Shown: positions 8,310-17,504, counted from the stretch's first letter. The stretch: 24,285 nucleotides of DNA from Asterionellopsis glacialis (GCA_014885115.2 WKLE02001001.1:1-24285), one strand, 5' to 3'. Notes: generated by a model not told the origin, from the letters alone. Translations and numbers: made by a program.

Positions 8310-10460
8310 ATGAATGCAGCTACTACTGGCAACATTCTCCAGAATGCTCGTGTCATGATACTGGGTGGCGGTGGTCTGGTTGGATCTGCTATTGCTCGTC
8401 ATCTTACTAGACTGCCACCTCATCTCCGACCTTCAAGACTCATCATCGCAGCACTACGAGAACAAGATGCTCTCCAAACTGTTGATGAACTCGAAAAGCA
8501 TAGGAATATTCACGCAGCTGCATTGCTTCGTGGATATGGCAGCAATGCAGCAAGTCTTTTTGATCACTTTCATAGCAAGAAAGAAATTGATATTGTGCCA
8601 GCTTGGGGTGACATCTTTGTCAGATCTGCCCTTTCGAATGTTTCTGATAGAGATCGAAAGGCTGATGCCATGATTAGGTCTCACATGCTTGATGATCTTT
8701 GGGGTGATTTCAATGCCGCATACGAAAGAAGTCACCTTGTTCACATGTTACGGCAGTACAAACCTCAAATTATTGTGGATTGTATAAATACCGCCACTGT
8801 TTTGTCATATCAAAACATGTTCGATACTTCGACAAGGCTTATGCAAGCAATTGATTTACAAAAAAAAATGGGTGAAATTCAAGAAAAAGAGGAATCTGAT
8901 GATCAAATTTACGAAAATCTGAATATTATGGAAGAGGCAGAAAAAACTATGCTGTCCTTGAGTACGCCTCTACTGATCCGACATGTTCGTATACTTCAGG
9001 CAGCTGCTCAAGAAATTGATCTTCATTCGTACCTTAAAATTGGCACGACAGGTACAGGTGGTATGGGTCTGAACATTCCCTACACTCATAGTGAAGATCG
9101 ACCTAGTCGTGTCTTATTAGCCAAGACATCCACTGCATTCGGACATACAGGTCTCCTCATGCTATGGAGTCAAACACCTGGATCTCCTACAGTAAAAGAA
9201 TTGAAACCAGCAGCAGCTATTGGATATCGTTCTATTGATGTTCGTACTGTTGAAGACAAATACGGCAACTCTAGTATCCGACAATGCCAAATGATAAATC
9301 TAAATACGGACGATATCAACATCAGTTCAGATAAAACACCACCCACAACAAGTACTTCAAAACTTCTCCCTTTATGTGACGACCCGGCAAAGTATCCTGA
9401 ACTTGGTCCAATGAGGATGTGCGTCATTGATATGGGTGAAAATGGTATCTTTACAGAGGGTGAATTTATGACTATAACAGCTCCTGGACAGATGGAAATG
9501 ATAACACCAGAAGAAATATCAGAACAAGCTGTGGAAGAGCTTCTTTCTATTTCTACAGGTCATAATGTCCTTGCTGCACTTCGAGGAGCTGTACTTGGTC
9601 CTGGATACCGTGCTGGTATTCAACGTATGGTAGGAGGTGCACAATTATTCGCAAAGGAATTTCAAAAGTACCACCACTACCACGGGGACGATGATGATGA
9701 TAGGCACGACAGCACTGATAGTAGTAGTAGCAGCCCATCCAAAGACAATGATCATGGCATGTATGACGATAGTAACACCATAACAGCACCATCAGTCGCA
9801 TTGGGGAAACTTGGTCCACCACAACTTAGTAAATTGTTGTTTGAGGCATACATCCTTGCGACCAAGTATGGAACATGGAGTAAGTTGAAAGAAGCTGATA
9901 CACAAGCTTGTGCAAAAGAACTTGCTGATGTTGCTACAGAAGTTGTCAATGGAAGCACTACTAAAGACAAGCAAACTGCTGTGGATGAAATCGGTGAAAA
10001 GGATTTACGATCATCATCCTTGTTAGAAAAATTATTTTTAGTAGGACCAACTATAGGTGTTCCTATATTAGTAGAAGGGAATCAACTTCTACGCGGTTCA
10101 AATATATCTATCCCACCAATCAAGGGGGCAGCTACGACAATTCCAATCCCAACTGGAAAAGAATTAGAAGCTATTGCAAATAAAGGTTGGATTGATTTAC
10201 GGCGTCAAAACATGATTACCTGGAAAAAACGTGCAACTCGTATTGTAGCACAAGAAGAATTAATGAAGGAAAATTCTGCAGTATCCAGTAGTGCTGGTTT
10301 GCTAAGTAGTAGTCCAAATATGTATCAAAGTAATAATACTATTGTTGGAATGAACAACTACAACAACAACAATAAAGGCGCTGATACTATCGATCCCTCT
10401 GCAGTGGCAGCATGGATACTTTCAACTGAGTTTCAAGGGAATAGAGATATTGCCAAGTAA
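8310..10460 (+). CDS. Large NAD(P)-binding Rossmann-fold (short-chain-dehydrogenase-like) protein, prokaryote-like
   Basis: A single exon of 716 residues starts at an ATG with A at -3. A dinucleotide-binding motif is at the N-terminus: VMILGGGGLVGSAIAR, with glycines 19-22 and 25. Further segments include IIVDCINTATVL (about residue 155), TGTGGMGLNIPYTHSED (about 246), and LAKTSTAFGHTG, then a C-terminal DPSAVAAWI. From memory, these resemble uncharacterised bacterial short-chain dehydrogenases. I do not see a classic YxxxK catalytic pair at the expected spacing, so the reaction is unknown. Two low-complexity stretches, an Asp/His/Ser insert at about 452-488 and an Asn-rich run at about 670-695, look like eukaryotic additions. 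No targeting peptide is obvious. It is divergent from the DHTKD1-like gene, and a link to amino-acid breakdown is only speculation. Confidence 0.8.
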   Translation: MNAATTGNILQNARVMILGGGGLVGSAIARHLTRLPPHLRPSRLIIAALREQDALQTVDELEKHRNIHAAALLRGYGSNAASLFDHFHSKKEIDIVPAWGDIFVRSALSNVSDRDRKADAMIRSHMLDDLWGDFNAAYERSHLVHMLRQYKPQIIVDCINTATVLSYQNMFDTSTRLMQAIDLQKKMGEIQEKEESDDQIYENLNIMEEAEKTMLSLSTPLLIRHVRILQAAAQEIDLHSYLKIGTTGTGGMGLNIPYTHSEDRPSRVLLAKTSTAFGHTGLLMLWSQTPGSPTVKELKPAAAIGYRSIDVRTVEDKYGNSSIRQCQMINLNTDDINISSDKTPPTTSTSKLLPLCDDPAKYPELGPMRMCVIDMGENGIFTEGEFMTITAPGQMEMITPEEISEQAVEELLSISTGHNVLAALRGAVLGPGYRAGIQRMVGGAQLFAKEFQKYHHYHGDDDDDRHDSTDSSSSSPSKDNDHGMYDDSNTITAPSVALGKLGPPQLSKLLFEAYILATKYGTWSKLKEADTQACAKELADVATEVVNGSTTKDKQTAVDEIGEKDLRSSSLLEKLFLVGPTIGVPILVEGNQLLRGSNISIPPIKGAATTIPIPTGKELEAIANKGWIDLRRQNMITWKKRATRIVAQEELMKENSAVSSSAGLLSSSPNMYQSNNTIVGMNNYNNNNKGADTIDPSAVAAWILSTEFQGNRDIAK

Positions 10461-10860
10461 AGACACAAAAACAAACAATTTTCAAAACAAAAAGGGAAAA
10501 AAAGAATATATATTTGAAGAAGACAATAATATAGATATACAAAAATATGTATTAGAGCAAAACCAGTTGCACAACCATAGAACACCAATTGAATTAGTAG
10601 AGCAAAACTTTCGAATCGCATACAAAATCGAAATGAAAATTAACATATTGAAATATGATGAGCTATAAAACGAAACTTACTTTGTGTAAATAAAAGATAA
10701 TAATGTCAGATATTGTCTTATCTACTCAATTCAGGTACTTTTCTTATTGAAATTTCATGCTTCACAATTCACAATTGGCTGTACAAATAATGATGTAGTA
10801 GGAACAGTGTGTCAAAAAATGTGAGGGAGAAGTACCGTACAATTTCAGGTTTGACCCGTT

Positions 10861-11056
10861 CGTACCGGTACGTAGTGGGATCCGTAAAATGCCCAAGTCG
10901 TAGTCCCAAATGTTGCACCCGTTAAATCTTCCACTAAGTGTACACTAGACAGTACACCCTGTTAAAGTCGACCGTTACGCAATAAATAGGTCCCCGCCGA
11001 CTTTAGACCGAGACTCATCAGTACTTGTACTAGTACCTGGTACCTGGTAAAGGTAG
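10861..11056. repeat. GGTAC-type palindromic cluster (copy b)
   Basis: It includes the perfect 12-base palindrome CGTACCGGTACG at 10861-10872. A run at 11021-11056 contains GTACTTGTAC, then TAGTACC, TGGTACC and TGGTAA. The words match those in the other intergenic clusters of this window. Confidence 0.45.
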
Positions 11057-11440
11057 GAGCATAGCAGGCTCGTATGTGTTTACGGTATGACCTACTTCTT
11101 GTAACGGTCGGTTGGAGTCCTGCCGGAAGGTTTAAAACGCGCGAAGAACAATTTGACAGGCAATCCAAGATTCAATACTAGCAAAATTCGGTGCGATTGC
11201 CGATACACATCAAAACAGGAACTACCAAGTCCCGAGTTTCAGATACGCAACGGATATAATTGGATTATGCGGCTCGTTAAAAGTTCGTGATTATTTAACA
11301 AGCATGTGATTCAAATATCCATCTGTAAACGACTCACCCATGCCGCAGCCGGACCGGCGGCGCGATTTTTGTCGAAAAACTCGAATTTGAAAAAAGGAGT
11401 AAAAAAGGTATCAACACGTTTTGGCGCACAGACTAGAGGT

Positions 11441-11505
11441 CCTACCAGGTACCTTACATATGAAATGGGAATATTGTACGAAGGAGGTCCTATGTACAGG
11501 TGGTC
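11441..11505. repeat. GGTAC-type palindromic cluster (copy c)
   Basis: CCTACCAGGTACC at 11441-11453 is followed by CATATG at 11457-11462 and further GTAC words to about 11500. The CATATG next to an AGGTAC word also occurs in copy a, and a CATATG beside CCTGGTATGC occurs in copy d. Confidence 0.4.
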
Positions 11506-11877
11506 TCTAGAACAGTCGAGATAGCTAGACGGCGCAGTGAATGAACGGGTTGCGGTACCGTTTGTGCTGTATCATCGAAAGAGAGAGAAAACAAGAGCAA
11601 ACAAACGATTCTTCATTCAATACTCAAGATTCAGAAATCAAAACACATCGTTATTCTAGTGTCTCCACGAGTCGAAAACACTTATGGTATACGACTAAAG
11701 GACTACTCTGCTACAAGCCATCACTCAACTTGAATTCAATCGTTACAAAGTAGCATTCTTGGTTGAGTCGTTTACTTCAAAAGAGACCTTTGAATCCCGA
11801 ACGACGAAAGATACTTTTTAAAAAAACGTTTGCACGGACAGTCAGTAAGTCACCAGAGTGAGAGTAAGGGAGTGACA

Positions 11878-14406
11878 ATGTTCAAACGAATAAAAACACC
11901 AAAGAAAAAAGCTGCTAAAGCAGCAGCAAGAGCAGCAAATGAATCACCAGCATCGACGGCAACGCCAAACAATAATTACATCAGCCAGAACTATTATACC
12001 ATGGAACAACAAAGTATTGCGAACGGTAGTAGTCCTAGTATTCAACTCGGTGGTGCTGGTGCATTAATTGGACATTCCGGAATTTCGTTAGATGGACGTT
12101 CCTTAATTTTACCAGATCATATTGATTTTACACTAGATGATATGTCAAGCGTTCAGAATCGATCTATCATTATGGGTCGTAGTGCTGGTGATGGCGATGT
12201 TGGTAGTGTTCCTTACGCAATACCACGTGTAGCAACAGCAAGGACATCACACATCCTTGGTAGTACAGTAAATAATGACAATGGACAATCATCGCTGGAA
12301 AATAACCCTCTTGAAAACTACAATGATGAATATGACAACATCACACCCCCGACGGACGACGACGACAATGATGACGAATATGAAGAAGAAAATTTAAGTT
12401 ATTTAGGCAGGACAGATGAACCCTCATTGTTATCCATGGAAAGTATCGATGAACTCCCGGTGCCACCACCTCCACCAATGCCAACGACAAACAATAATAA
12501 TGATGATAACAACAACGCCAACCAATTGAAAACACCGGACTATCGTAATATGCCACCATCTATATTTGTGACGCCCACCATGAAAACAAGCTACAGTGAT
12601 GACGAAGAAAAGGGTGGTGCCATTGGTGGTGGTGGTACAAAGAAAGATCGTGATGGAGGTGGATGTTTCTTTATGTGGGTGATAGATGCATCACCTATTT
12701 TGAAAGCTGTTATTGCTATCAGTGCAGCTGTCTTGGTGGGTGCTTTGGTTATGGTACTTATTATAAGTGTAGGGAATGGGAATGATGGATTTTGGGTATC
12801 ATCCAAATCACCGAAATCTTCGATATCAAGTGATGGAGCCAACGGACAATCTGACATTGCACCTTCGATTATGGCTGCCGTATTTGCACCATCTGCATCA
12901 CCCTCTGTGTCACCCACCGTAGCTGATACAGATGTTCCTACAATATCATTAGCACCAAGTACACTATCTCCCACCAACCTTCCCAGTTCGAATCCAACAT
13001 TGTACCCATCCGCAACTCCTACAATGATTCCTACGAAATATCCTACAACTGAACCGACGTTTTCACAAATGCCTACCAATGAACCTTCAACAAGTCCCAC
13101 GACAGGACCAACAATGAAACCTACCACAGCAACACCAACTCAAACACCTACCAAATCGCCAACGAAAGAACCTACTACACCCACTCCAACAAAATCGCCC
13201 ACGTTATCACCTACCAAAACACCTACAATATCGCCTACCAAAATACCCACGATATCACCTACATTATCGCCTACCAAAACACCCACGGTATCACCTACAC
13301 TTGCACCTACACAACCAGCGATTACCTACTTTCCTGGTAAATTGAATGTAAACGAAAACAATCTTTTGTTAAGTGAAGGCTTGCAATCGCGTATTATTGC
13401 TAGAACAGGATCCAACCCCCAAGGTTCTAATACAAATTTCCATAACGTGCCTGATGGTGGTGCAGCATTTGTCCATCCTGAAGGGATCGACAAAGGTTGG
13501 GCCTATGCTAGTAATTGTGATGATAGGGATAATGGTGGTGTAGGTGCATTGTATTTCAATAACAATGGTGATGTGATTGGATATAAACGTTTGTTAGAGG
13601 GTACACATTCGAATTCAGGTGGCGGCGCAACACCTTGGAATACATGGATGTCAGCTGAAGAAAGTTTAGATGGTGATGGTTTTTGGGATGTTGATCCATT
13701 TGACCGGCGTCAACCTATGTTAACCAAATTAGGGAATGACAACCCCAAGTATTGGGATTCATTTACCTTTTCCAGGAACGGTAAACAAACTTATTTTTAT
13801 TATACAGAAGATTCAAGAAGTGGTCCTATCCGAAGATATACACCATCAGATGACAACGTTGGTCCACAAATGTTATGGCGTGAAGATGGTAAGGAAGAAT
13901 ATTTGGTATTAAATCCTGATGACAAAACTTTTGAATGGACTTCATCATTGACAGAGGGTGCTGAATCTGCTGATTCCTATCATCAAAGTGTAGAAGGTAT
14001 TATATATGACGATGGATTTTTATACTTTGTTGCTAAACGTCAATTTGAATTATTCACATTGAACTTGAAAAAACAAACCTACAAGAAGGAATCTACCAGA
14101 AAAGGACAATTTAATGGTGAACCAGATATGATTGTCTACTATGGTAAAAATATGTACTTTACGGAACAAGCTGCTAGCGAGGACGGTACATCAGGTATAC
14201 ATGTGAAGACAGATAAAAAATATTATACAGTGTTAGAAGCAACTGGATATGGATCGAACGAAGAAACAACAGGTGTTGCTGTGAGTCCTGATGGGTTACA
14301 TTTATACTTTGCTGTTCAACAAGCTGGTGTTGTCTATGATGTATGGAGAAAAGATGGATATCGTATGGATGGTCCTGTTGCTGGTGTTACTTTCAATAAA
14401 AATTAA
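11878..14406 (+). CDS. Type II membrane protein with Pro-Thr stalk and C-terminal PhoX-like (DUF839) domain
   Basis: A single exon of 842 residues. The open frame reaches back to 11830 through a TTG, but the first ATG is at 11878 (A at -3). Residues 1-25 are Lys-rich, then an acidic, Asn-rich region runs to about 265. One strong hydrophobic helix (about 274-298) implies the N-terminus is cytosolic and the rest lumenal or extracellular. Residues 338-480 are an SPTxxPT stalk. Residues 482-842 resemble DUF839/PhoX (PF05787), a Ca/Fe-dependent alkaline phosphatase fold of beta-propeller type. The supporting segments are GGGATPWNTW (581-590), an AEES that follows, GDGFWDVDP, EGIIYDDGFLYF and GVAVSPDGLHLYF. 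In bacterial PhoX the first motif is preceded by Cys and the second reads CEE. Here they are Ser580 and Ala, so phosphatase activity is doubtful. Cell-surface display is inferred from topology. Confidence 0.8.
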   Translation: MFKRIKTPKKKAAKAAARAANESPASTATPNNNYISQNYYTMEQQSIANGSSPSIQLGGAGALIGHSGISLDGRSLILPDHIDFTLDDMSSVQNRSIIMGRSAGDGDVGSVPYAIPRVATARTSHILGSTVNNDNGQSSLENNPLENYNDEYDNITPPTDDDDNDDEYEEENLSYLGRTDEPSLLSMESIDELPVPPPPPMPTTNNNNDDNNNANQLKTPDYRNMPPSIFVTPTMKTSYSDDEEKGGAIGGGGTKKDRDGGGCFFMWVIDASPILKAVIAISAAVLVGALVMVLIISVGNGNDGFWVSSKSPKSSISSDGANGQSDIAPSIMAAVFAPSASPSVSPTVADTDVPTISLAPSTLSPTNLPSSNPTLYPSATPTMIPTKYPTTEPTFSQMPTNEPSTSPTTGPTMKPTTATPTQTPTKSPTKEPTTPTPTKSPTLSPTKTPTISPTKIPTISPTLSPTKTPTVSPTLAPTQPAITYFPGKLNVNENNLLLSEGLQSRIIARTGSNPQGSNTNFHNVPDGGAAFVHPEGIDKGWAYASNCDDRDNGGVGALYFNNNGDVIGYKRLLEGTHSNSGGGATPWNTWMSAEESLDGDGFWDVDPFDRRQPMLTKLGNDNPKYWDSFTFSRNGKQTYFYYTEDSRSGPIRRYTPSDDNVGPQMLWREDGKEEYLVLNPDDKTFEWTSSLTEGAESADSYHQSVEGIIYDDGFLYFVAKRQFELFTLNLKKQTYKKESTRKGQFNGEPDMIVYYGKNMYFTEQAASEDGTSGIHVKTDKKYYTVLEATGYGSNEETTGVAVSPDGLHLYFAVQQAGVVYDVWRKDGYRMDGPVAGVTFNKN
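12889..13317 (+). repeat. Pro-Thr-rich repeat coding region (SPTxxPT units)
   Basis: About 143 residues consist of near-repeats such as SPTKTPTISPTKIPT, with Thr-Pro or Ser-Pro every three or four residues. Such stalks are extended and usually O-glycosylated, and they are frequent in diatom surface proteins. The reverse strand of this stretch gives an artefactual Val-Gly-repeat open frame. Confidence 0.85.
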
Positions 14407-14769
14407 AAAATATATACTTTTAAAGTTCTTTATTTCAAATTTAACAACGCACGACAGCTCTACACCTCAATGTTTTCAAAACCAAACAATACAAGATGAT
14501 ATATGAAGGAATGCCATATAATGTTATGATATCATAGATAATGAGGACAGAATCAGTAGAACTCTAATGATATTTGTTATCCGTCACGCAAAAGCAACAG
14601 CAACAAAAGGGACGCAATACGGTGTTATGAAATTTGTATTATACAAGTTACAAATATCAAAGTGGACAGGTAATGACACTATTTTTAGGCAGGGAGCATT
14701 GGTTAATTTAAAAACAATTTTTTTCAGGACTAACGATTACACGGGACCAGGATGATTCGCATTCTCAGT
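14407..14769. other. Convergent intergenic region (363 bases)
   Basis: AT-rich 3' flanks of the PhoX-like gene (+) and the permuted papain-like gene (-). It contains TATATA-type and oligo-T runs, but no gene, tRNA or distinct hairpin that I can support. Confidence 0.6.
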
Positions 14770-16542
14770 TCAATTTGGGATCAACAAAGATCTCTGGACC
14801 ATAGCTTGTATTTTCATCAACATAGGGGAGAGATTGTACATTGCAGAGAAGTCACGCGGTCCATACTGCTGGTGGTTATAGGTATCCTTGATGATACCAT
14901 ATGTCATCAGAGCATCGGCGACAAAACTTGCACAATAATAATTGGTTTCACTCTCATCACCCAAGTCAATATCTAATAATCCCATCACATACAATCCATC
15001 CATGTCATCGGTATAATCCAAATAGTTTTTCTCCTTGATGAATTTAATGATTGCTTCACTAAACTTCTTTTCATCAGCCTCACTTCGCTGATCACGAATA
15101 AGACTACGGTAAGAGACACGTGCTGGATCTTTAGGGCGAGGATCAATCCATTCATCGATGTAATCCTGGAACATCCCATCAATGGTATTTAGCTGTGCAC
15201 CTGATTTTTTTTGTTTTGAGATAAGATTGCTGTGAGTACTGCTAGTCATCTGAAGTAGGAGAGGTTTACCATTAAAAAGGCCGTCTTCTTTCACAAGCAT
15301 TGCTGCATGCGAGTAGGGACTCTGGGTAAACCTTCGGATCTTGTATGAGCCTGATGCAACACCTGAAAATAACATCAAATCTCCAGTCTTGGCCTGATCA
15401 ATGACATTCGAAATGGATGTGTGTTCAAGTTTGTCAATTGGGACACTTGGAACTGACCAAAACATGGGGTAAGCCATCTGACCCACTCCATCAAAACCTT
15501 GGAGATAACGTGGATTCTCTTTAAATCCTTGTTGCTTCTTGATCTCATAAATTTTTGAAAGCTTCTCAACGATGCTCTTTTGGCTTTCAACAACATCACG
15601 GAGTTTACTTGTGAGATACGTTTCCAATGCCCTCCCAAGCTTTGGAGATATAGCACCAGCAATGTGATCCTTGAAAATTGGTGCAAGCAAGGCGAATGCA
15701 GGAGAATCTTGTAAGCTGGACGTCACCCTTCCAAACTTGAGAATATCTGAATTGTTGGATAATGTGAGTAGTGGTCCCTTCTCGGTAACACTCAGACGAA
15801 AAGCGAAGTCAAGAGTTACATCAGATAAAACAAAGGAAAGTGCCCTATCAAGCTTGGTGATGTCTTGGGTTTTGAAGAGAGTTTTCAACGTACCCTCCCT
15901 GTCGTAGTCGTCGCAAGTAAGCTCAAGTTTGTCGAATTTGAGGGAAATGTCAACGGTCTTTGATTTGAACGAAACGTTAGGTGAAGATGTCATCCCTATA
16001 GTTTCGACACCTTTCAAGATGGGGTCGTTGAGGGAAAGTGTGAGATCCAAATGCTTGTTTTTAATTTTGCGAGATAGCATGGGAAGCTGGATAGGATCCA
16101 ACTTTGGAATGCCAAGCTTTTTGGAGCCATTTTGAATGATATCTTGTAGGCCGTTGGCGGCTGTTTCGAGAACTTGCTCAAAATCACGCTCAGGATAGGC
16201 TTCTTCAGGCGGAGATTCGCCAAGGTTTCGGCTGATATCTTGTAGGCCGCTTGTGGCTGTTTCGAGATTTTCCTCAAAATTACGATCAGGGTAGGGTTCT
16301 TCTGGAAATCCAGCACGAATGTTGGAAAGCAAGTCAAGAACTTGTTCTAGAGGATTCTTGGTAGCTCCAAGAAAAGTACTAGATTTGCTTGCCAAAGAGG
16401 TGAACTGATGCTGCTGGGTAAGGGGAGAAAAGAAAGCTGGCACCTTTCGACGGTGTTGGATTGGCACATTGTGATGGAACCCATTCGTCCCAGATGGCGC
16501 AGAAGCAAGAAGGAAGGCAAGGGCCTTAGCGTAGGATGTCAT
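14770..16542 (-). CDS. Permuted papain-like (YiiX/NlpC-P60 type) hydrolase, probable plastid presequence
   Basis: A single exon of 590 residues from the ATG at 16542. Residues 1-21 form a signal peptide ending ...GTNG, and Phe22 follows with a Ser/Lys/His-rich stretch after it. This is the diatom plastid pattern, where an aromatic residue stands at +1 of the cleavage site. Residues 60-140 hold an amphipathic repeat of 32 residues (EEPYPDRNFEENLETA / EEAYPERDFEQVLETA). Residues 150-350 are a domain I do not recognise, rich in alternating hydrophobics, perhaps lipid-binding. The C-terminal third has KTGDLMLFSG (385-394), His412 in SPYSHAAMLV and Cys537 in NYYCASFVADAL. His before Cys is the circularly permuted order of YiiX-type NlpC/P60 enzymes (PF05708). 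Members are cysteine amidases, peptidases or acyltransferases (LRAT-related), and the substrate here is unknown. Confidence 0.75.
   Translation of the reverse strand: MTSYAKALAFLLASAPSGTNGFHHNVPIQHRRKVPAFFSPLTQQHQFTSLASKSSTFLGATKNPLEQVLDLLSNIRAGFPEEPYPDRNFEENLETATSGLQDISRNLGESPPEEAYPERDFEQVLETAANGLQDIIQNGSKKLGIPKLDPIQLPMLSRKIKNKHLDLTLSLNDPILKGVETIGMTSSPNVSFKSKTVDISLKFDKLELTCDDYDREGTLKTLFKTQDITKLDRALSFVLSDVTLDFAFRLSVTEKGPLLTLSNNSDILKFGRVTSSLQDSPAFALLAPIFKDHIAGAISPKLGRALETYLTSKLRDVVESQKSIVEKLSKIYEIKKQQGFKENPRYLQGFDGVGQMAYPMFWSVPSVPIDKLEHTSISNVIDQAKTGDLMLFSGVASGSYKIRRFTQSPYSHAAMLVKEDGLFNGKPLLLQMTSSTHSNLISKQKKSGAQLNTIDGMFQDYIDEWIDPRPKDPARVSYRSLIRDQRSEADEKKFSEAIIKFIKEKNYLDYTDDMDGLYVMGLLDIDLGDESETNYYCASFVADALMTYGIIKDTYNHQQYGPRDFSAMYNLSPMLMKIQAMVQRSLLIPN
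16141..16332 (-). repeat. 96-base in-frame tandem repeat (32 residues, two copies)
   Basis: Both units begin with ATCTTGTAGGCCG on the plus strand, at 16141 and 16237, exactly 96 bases apart. By eye, the first 69 bases of the units differ at about 11 positions, after which they diverge. The encoded units form amphipathic helices joined by a Pro-Pro/Glu-Glu turn. A weaker third copy may precede them at residues 66-79 (LEQVLDLLSN). Confidence 0.75.
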
Positions 16543-16722
16543 GGAAGATTTTCATTGTTCAAAGGCTCTTGTATCTGAATGAAAGACAAAAGAGTGAGAC
16601 TTTCCCCCAAGAAAAAAATCGTTTGGAGAAAAAAAAGATTTCTGATGGAAACGTCTAGATACTCTAGACCCGACGTGCGTTGATACGAGGTATCATTGTT
16701 TAATCATAGTCCTACTGTTCGA

Positions 16723-17010
16723 GCCATATGCCTGGTATGCACCTGGTGCAACTAGGATTTTACTTTGTCCTCTCTAGTAGAAAGGTGAACCCCCCTTGGA
16801 TTGAACAAGCCGCTGTTGCATGTCAAAAGATACAAAATCTTTAGAACACTATGACCAAAAAATATACTGGAACTACCTACCGGCACATCTTCAATTGAAA
16901 TTGTACCTGGTACCAGGTACCCTGGTACAGGTACCGGTAAACTTGTACCAGGTAGACATACCGCATCATACGCCAGGTAATAAATAATATGCTCACAATA
17001 CCAGGTATCA
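16723..17010. repeat. GGTAC-type palindromic cluster (copy d), densest copy
   Basis: It includes CATATGCCTGGTATGC at about 16725, GCACCTGGTGC at 16739, a dense block at 16903-16955 with five GGTAC/GTACC-type words in about 50 bases, and ACCAGGTAT at about 17000. The same words occur in the other intergenic clusters. Confidence 0.55.
16903..16920. repeat. Perfect 18-base palindrome GTACCTGGTACCAGGTAC
   Basis: The 18 bases equal their own reverse complement. It is embedded in the densest GGTAC cluster, near the middle of a divergent intergenic region. It could form a cruciform or bind a dimeric protein, and either role is inference. Confidence 0.7.
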
Positions 17011-17504
17011 ATAAGTCTTTGTTGCACGACAACTGATTTGTGTCAAGAGTCGCAAGAATCAAATAACTACTCATCTGCAAAGATTTTCAGAACACTTCAA
17101 AAATTACATATTATATCTATCGTCAGCCGTTTCCTTCATTCCCGGCTCCTACTTCTGTAGTCGGACATAACGGTGGAGACTATTATTTGAACCTGAACTC
17201 TAACCTCTTCACCGTAATCTGTATTTTTAACCTGATCTCTAAGTAATTAATACCAGAGCAGCTTCCAGCATATTGGTATTCATACACATCATATATTTTT
17301 GTTGAGATGCCACTTGGAACACCGCGAAACGACAGACTCTGATGTGATCGTCAGTTTAACATCATCTAACATCTCGTTGTTTTTGTCTCAATCGACACCC
17401 ACACCTTCTCCCTGTCCAGTAACTACAGGACTCGGACGACCCACGGTATAACCGATAGCACGAGCACTTGACAAAAAAACAGATACGCATCAAACTCACT
17501 CACC

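Larger units (their letters stand above)
10461..11877. other. Long intergenic region, two compositional halves
   Basis: The first part (to about 10850) is very AT-rich 3' flank, with a candidate AATAAA polyadenylation signal at 10689-10694, about 230 bases past the upstream stop. From about 10850 to 11530 the composition becomes richer in CG. This part carries GGTAC-type palindromes at 10861-10872, 11021-11056 and 11441-11505. From 11540 it is A-rich leader-like sequence before the ATG at 11878. No convincing gene is present, and the short frames are without domain character. Confidence 0.55.
16543..17504. other. Divergent intergenic region between the permuted papain-like gene and the secreted-protein gene
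   Basis: These 962 bases hold both promoters. I see no gene. The centre (16682-17010) is dense in palindromes: GATACGAGGTATC at 16682-16694, GCACCTGGTGC at 16739-16749, and the GGTACC cluster at 16903-16955. The side next to the plus-strand ATG (17380-17504) is C-rich with CACACC and CTCACC words. Confidence 0.55.

Noticed and set aside
10433..10668. Hydrophobic minus-strand and A-rich plus-strand frames after the Rossmann gene
   Set aside because: Both come from AT-rich 3' flank. The hydrophobic frame is the reverse of A-rich sequence (Phe/Leu/Tyr codons) and not a credible membrane protein.
11306..11524. Basic 72-residue open frame
   Set aside because: It begins at a GTG rather than an ATG and has no domain character. 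It overlaps a GGTAC-type cluster, which suggests non-coding DNA.
12591..13127. Minus-strand open frame encoding a Val-Gly repeat protein
   Set aside because: It is the exact reverse of the Pro-Thr stalk of the PhoX-like gene. Pro-Thr codons read backward give Val/Gly-rich codons. It has no start context or domain of its own.
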